The notes beneath the pieces were generated by a model, which had not been told where the DNA came from, did no database searches, and saw only the letters and a list, made by a program, of their open reading frames with translations. Below, in pieces: positions 62,118 through 64,000 of a stretch of 64,000 bases of DNA. The position numbers and the translations under genes were made by a program. The first letter of the stretch is position 1. Each line of letters starts with the position of its first letter. Source of the DNA: Mycolicibacter senuensis (GTDB lineage: Bacteria; Actinomycetota; Actinomycetes; Mycobacteriales; Mycobacteriaceae); NCBI RefSeq assembly GCF_002101885.1, contig NZ_LQPS01000051.1, forward strand, positions 1 to 64,000, read 5' to 3'.

Positions 62118-63833
62118 GTGGGTGTGCCCGTATATCGCCGGATCCTGGAACTGTTCGAGGCCGAGGGCGTCAACACGCTGTTCGGTATCCCCGACCCCAA
62201 CTTCGTGCACATGTTCGTCGAGGCCGAACAGCGCGGCTGGTCGGTGGTGGCGCCGCACCACGAGGAGAGCGCCGGGTTCATGGCCGAGGCGGCGTCGCGG
62301 ATGACCGGGGCGCCGGGGCTGTGCATCGGCACCCTGGGGCCCGGCGTGGCCAACATCGCCGGGGCGATGATGTGCGCCAAGGTGGAGAACTCCCCGGTGG
62401 TGTTCCTGGGCGGGCAACGGGCCCGCATCACCGAGCGGCGAGTGCGGCGCGGGCGTATCCAATTCGTCCGCCAGGAAGAGCTTTTCGCGCCGTCGGTGAA
62501 GTACAGCGCGTCGATCGAGTACGCCGACCAGACCGATGAGATCGTGCACGAGGCGATCCGCCGGGCCATGTCCGGAACCCCCGGTCCGGCCTATATCGAG
62601 TACCCGTCACACGTGATCCTCGAAGAGCTCGACGTCGCCGGTCCGCCGGAGCCGCACCGTTACCGGCTGGTCAACCAGCGGGCCGGGGCGGCCGAGGTCG
62701 CCGAAGCCGCCGAGATCATCCGCAACGCGGCGAGCCCGATCCTGCTGGTGGGTCACGGGGTACACACCTCGCGCAGCGCGGCGGCGGTGCGCGAACTGGC
62801 CGAACTGATGGCGTGCCCGGTGATCCAGACCTCCGGCGGCACCGCGTTCATCCCCGGGCTGGAAGACCGCACCTTCCCCTACGGCTTCTCCCAATCGGCG
62901 GTCGAGGCGGTGGTGGCCTCGGACGTCTGTGTGGCGCTGGGCACCGAACTGGGCGAGCCGGTGCACTACGGCACCACCCGGCACTGGGCCGAGAAGAACA
63001 CCGACCGCAAGTGGATCTACGTCGAGCAGGATCCACTGGCGATCGGGGTGAACCGGCCCGTCGACGTGCCGCTGGTGGGCGATCTGCGCGGTGTCGTGCC
63101 GCAGCTGGTGGAGGCACTGCGGGACAGCCCCCGTACGCAGCCGGCCGAGCTGGACCGGTGGATCAAACAGGACGCCGAGCAGCTCGCCGAGCTGGCCGAG
63201 ACCGCACCGGCCGGACGCACCCCGGTGCACCCGGCGCGCTACGTGGTCGAGGCCACTCGGGCTTTTGCGGACGTCGCCGCGCACGGCATCATGGTGCGCG
63301 ACGGCGGCGCCACCGTCATCTTCCAGTGGACCTATTCACAGGCCAAGCCGCACGACGTGATGTGGAATCAGAACTTCGGCCACCTGGGCACCGGCCTGCC
63401 GTACGCGGTGGGCGCTTCGGTCGCCGAGGGCGGCAAGCGGCCGGTGATGCTGCTGACCAGCGACTCGGCGTTCCTGTTCCACATCGCCGAGCTGGAGACC
63501 GCCGCCCGGCTCAAGCTGCCGCTGGTCTGCGTGGTCGGGGTGGACCACCAGTGGGGGCTGGAGGTCGGGGTGTACAAGCGCACGTTTGAGCAGCCCTCGC
63601 CGCAGCCGGGCGTGCACTGGAGCAAGGACGTCCGGTTCGACAAGATCGCCGAGGGCATGGGCTGCCACGGGGAGTACGTCGAGGACGAGGCCGAGATCGG
63701 GCCGGCGATCAAGCGGGCCTACGCCGCCGGCGGCACCGCGGTGATTCACGTGTGCATCGACCCCAAGGCCAACTCGGAGGAGATGCCCAACTACGCCGAG
63801 TTCCGCACCTGGTATGCCGAAGGAACCCAATGA
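62118..63833 (+). CDS. Thiamine diphosphate-dependent enzyme (acetolactate synthase / 2-hydroxyacyl-CoA lyase-like)
   Basis: This 571-residue ThDP enzyme has the activating Glu in APHHEESAGFMAEAASRM, the central domain ILLVGHGVHTSRSAAAVREL, and the cofactor region LLTSDSAFLFHIAELETAAR ending VCVVGVDHQWG. The canonical GDG...NN Mg/ThDP motif appears as SDS...VD, which is unusual. Candidates are 2-hydroxyacyl-CoA lyase, oxalyl-CoA decarboxylase or a carboligase. GTG 62118 has AAGGAG 8 nt upstream; it closes the CoA-transferase/dehydrogenase operon. Confidence 0.8.
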   Translation: MGVPVYRRILELFEAEGVNTLFGIPDPNFVHMFVEAEQRGWSVVAPHHEESAGFMAEAASRMTGAPGLCIGTLGPGVANIAGAMMCAKVENSPVVFLGGQRARITERRVRRGRIQFVRQEELFAPSVKYSASIEYADQTDEIVHEAIRRAMSGTPGPAYIEYPSHVILEELDVAGPPEPHRYRLVNQRAGAAEVAEAAEIIRNAASPILLVGHGVHTSRSAAAVRELAELMACPVIQTSGGTAFIPGLEDRTFPYGFSQSAVEAVVASDVCVALGTELGEPVHYGTTRHWAEKNTDRKWIYVEQDPLAIGVNRPVDVPLVGDLRGVVPQLVEALRDSPRTQPAELDRWIKQDAEQLAELAETAPAGRTPVHPARYVVEATRAFADVAAHGIMVRDGGATVIFQWTYSQAKPHDVMWNQNFGHLGTGLPYAVGASVAEGGKRPVMLLTSDSAFLFHIAELETAARLKLPLVCVVGVDHQWGLEVGVYKRTFEQPSPQPGVHWSKDVRFDKIAEGMGCHGEYVEDEAEIGPAIKRAYAAGGTAVIHVCIDPKANSEEMPNYAEFRTWYAEGTQ

Positions 63834-63850
63834 TGAGAATGTTATTCTCA
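63834..63850. promoter_or_regulatory. TetR operator TGAGAA-N5-TTCTCA
   Basis: TGAGAA-TGTTA-TTCTCA is perfect; with flanks it forms ATGAGAAT-GTT-ATTCTCAT (8-bp arms). It starts at the base after the ThDP gene stop and lies 50 bp before the next start codon. Confidence 0.7.
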
Positions 63851-63899
63851 TTTCCGGCTAACGCATATCCGTGATTGCAGCGACGAGCTGGAGGAGACC

Positions 63900-64000
63900 A
63901 TGCCCGGCGGAATGAGCTTCGAGCTGACCGAGGACCAGCAGCTGATCCGGCAGTCGGTCGCCGAACTGGCGGCGAAGTTCGACGACCACTACTGGATGAG
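63900..64000 (+). CDS. Acyl-CoA dehydrogenase, N-terminal fragment (runs off the window)
   Basis: ATG 63900 (GAGGAG upstream; ATG 63912 also possible) opens MPGGMSFELTEDQQLIRQSV, which is the usual start of an acyl-CoA dehydrogenase. Only 33 codons are in the window. The palindrome at 63834 suggests control by the same TetR as the crotonase at 48523. Confidence 0.75.
   Translation, partial: MPGGMSFELTEDQQLIRQSVAELAAKFDDHYWM

Overview
This window is chromosomal DNA of a Mycobacteriaceae species. It is GC-rich, with many GTG starts and 1- to 4-base stop/start overlaps. It contains a PE_PGRS-type glycine repeat protein and the conserved mycobacterial order carotenoid oxygenase - mkl/mceG - rpoB - rpoC - end (nfo) - fadE8 - echA4 - PaaX-like - echA5 - DUF3060 pair - TetR - rpsL - rpsG - fusA - tuf - mycofactocin-type SDR - ferredoxin reductase, which matches my memory of M. 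tuberculosis Rv0654-Rv0688. Several M. tuberculosis landmarks are missing from this backbone: the vapBC genes between mkl and rpoB, lpqP, mmpS5/mmpL5 with their repressor, and the mycofactocin operon. The species cannot be named from sequence reading alone.

Layout. 1-1946: 3' part of a PGRS gene. 2031-about 4830: an insertion-sequence nest made of a transposase tail (IS481/IS3 type), an intact IS3-type element with 26-bp inverted repeats, and an IS110-family element whose upstream noncoding end probably encodes a bridge RNA. 5180-17350: carotenoid oxygenase, mceG, rpoBC and a GCS2-like ligase. 17353-17466: a tandem MIRU-like repeat. 17476-24259: end, a candidate small RNA unit, two acyl-CoA dehydrogenase/crotonase-type operons, two DUF3060 envelope proteins and a TetR regulator. 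24305-28881: the str operon (rpsL-rpsG-fusA-tuf). 29020-31060: a KstR-box-linked SDR and a ferredoxin reductase.

31110-64000 is an accessory lipid or branched-acid catabolic region. It holds an unfused ACAD10/11-like kinase plus dehydrogenase operon, a carboxyltransferase, a second kinase/crotonase pair, an orphan yrbEAB permease pair, and a two-subunit B12-dependent acyl-CoA mutase in one operon with an F420-type oxidoreductase and a class III CoA-transferase. Next come a thiolase/DUF35 pair, a TetR/crotonase pair and a macrolide-kinase homologue. The end is a divergent pair of long operons: to the left a beta-propeller, GntR, two FadD and an SDR; to the right a CoA-transferase, four acyl-CoA dehydrogenase subunits and a ThDP enzyme.

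The main integrating observation is a palindrome, TGAGAA-N5-TTCTCA. It is perfect at the TetR/crotonase intergenic site (48472) and before the last dehydrogenase (63834), and degenerate before the kinase-SDR-dehydrogenase operon (31110), the acyl-CoA mutase operon (41598) and the thiolase/DUF35 operon (47601). This suggests that one TetR protein (47697-48347) controls a regulon spread over about 33 kb. The acyl-CoA mutase keeps the residues that bind a substrate carboxylate, but a normally invariant active-site Tyr is Ala, so its substrate may be unusual.
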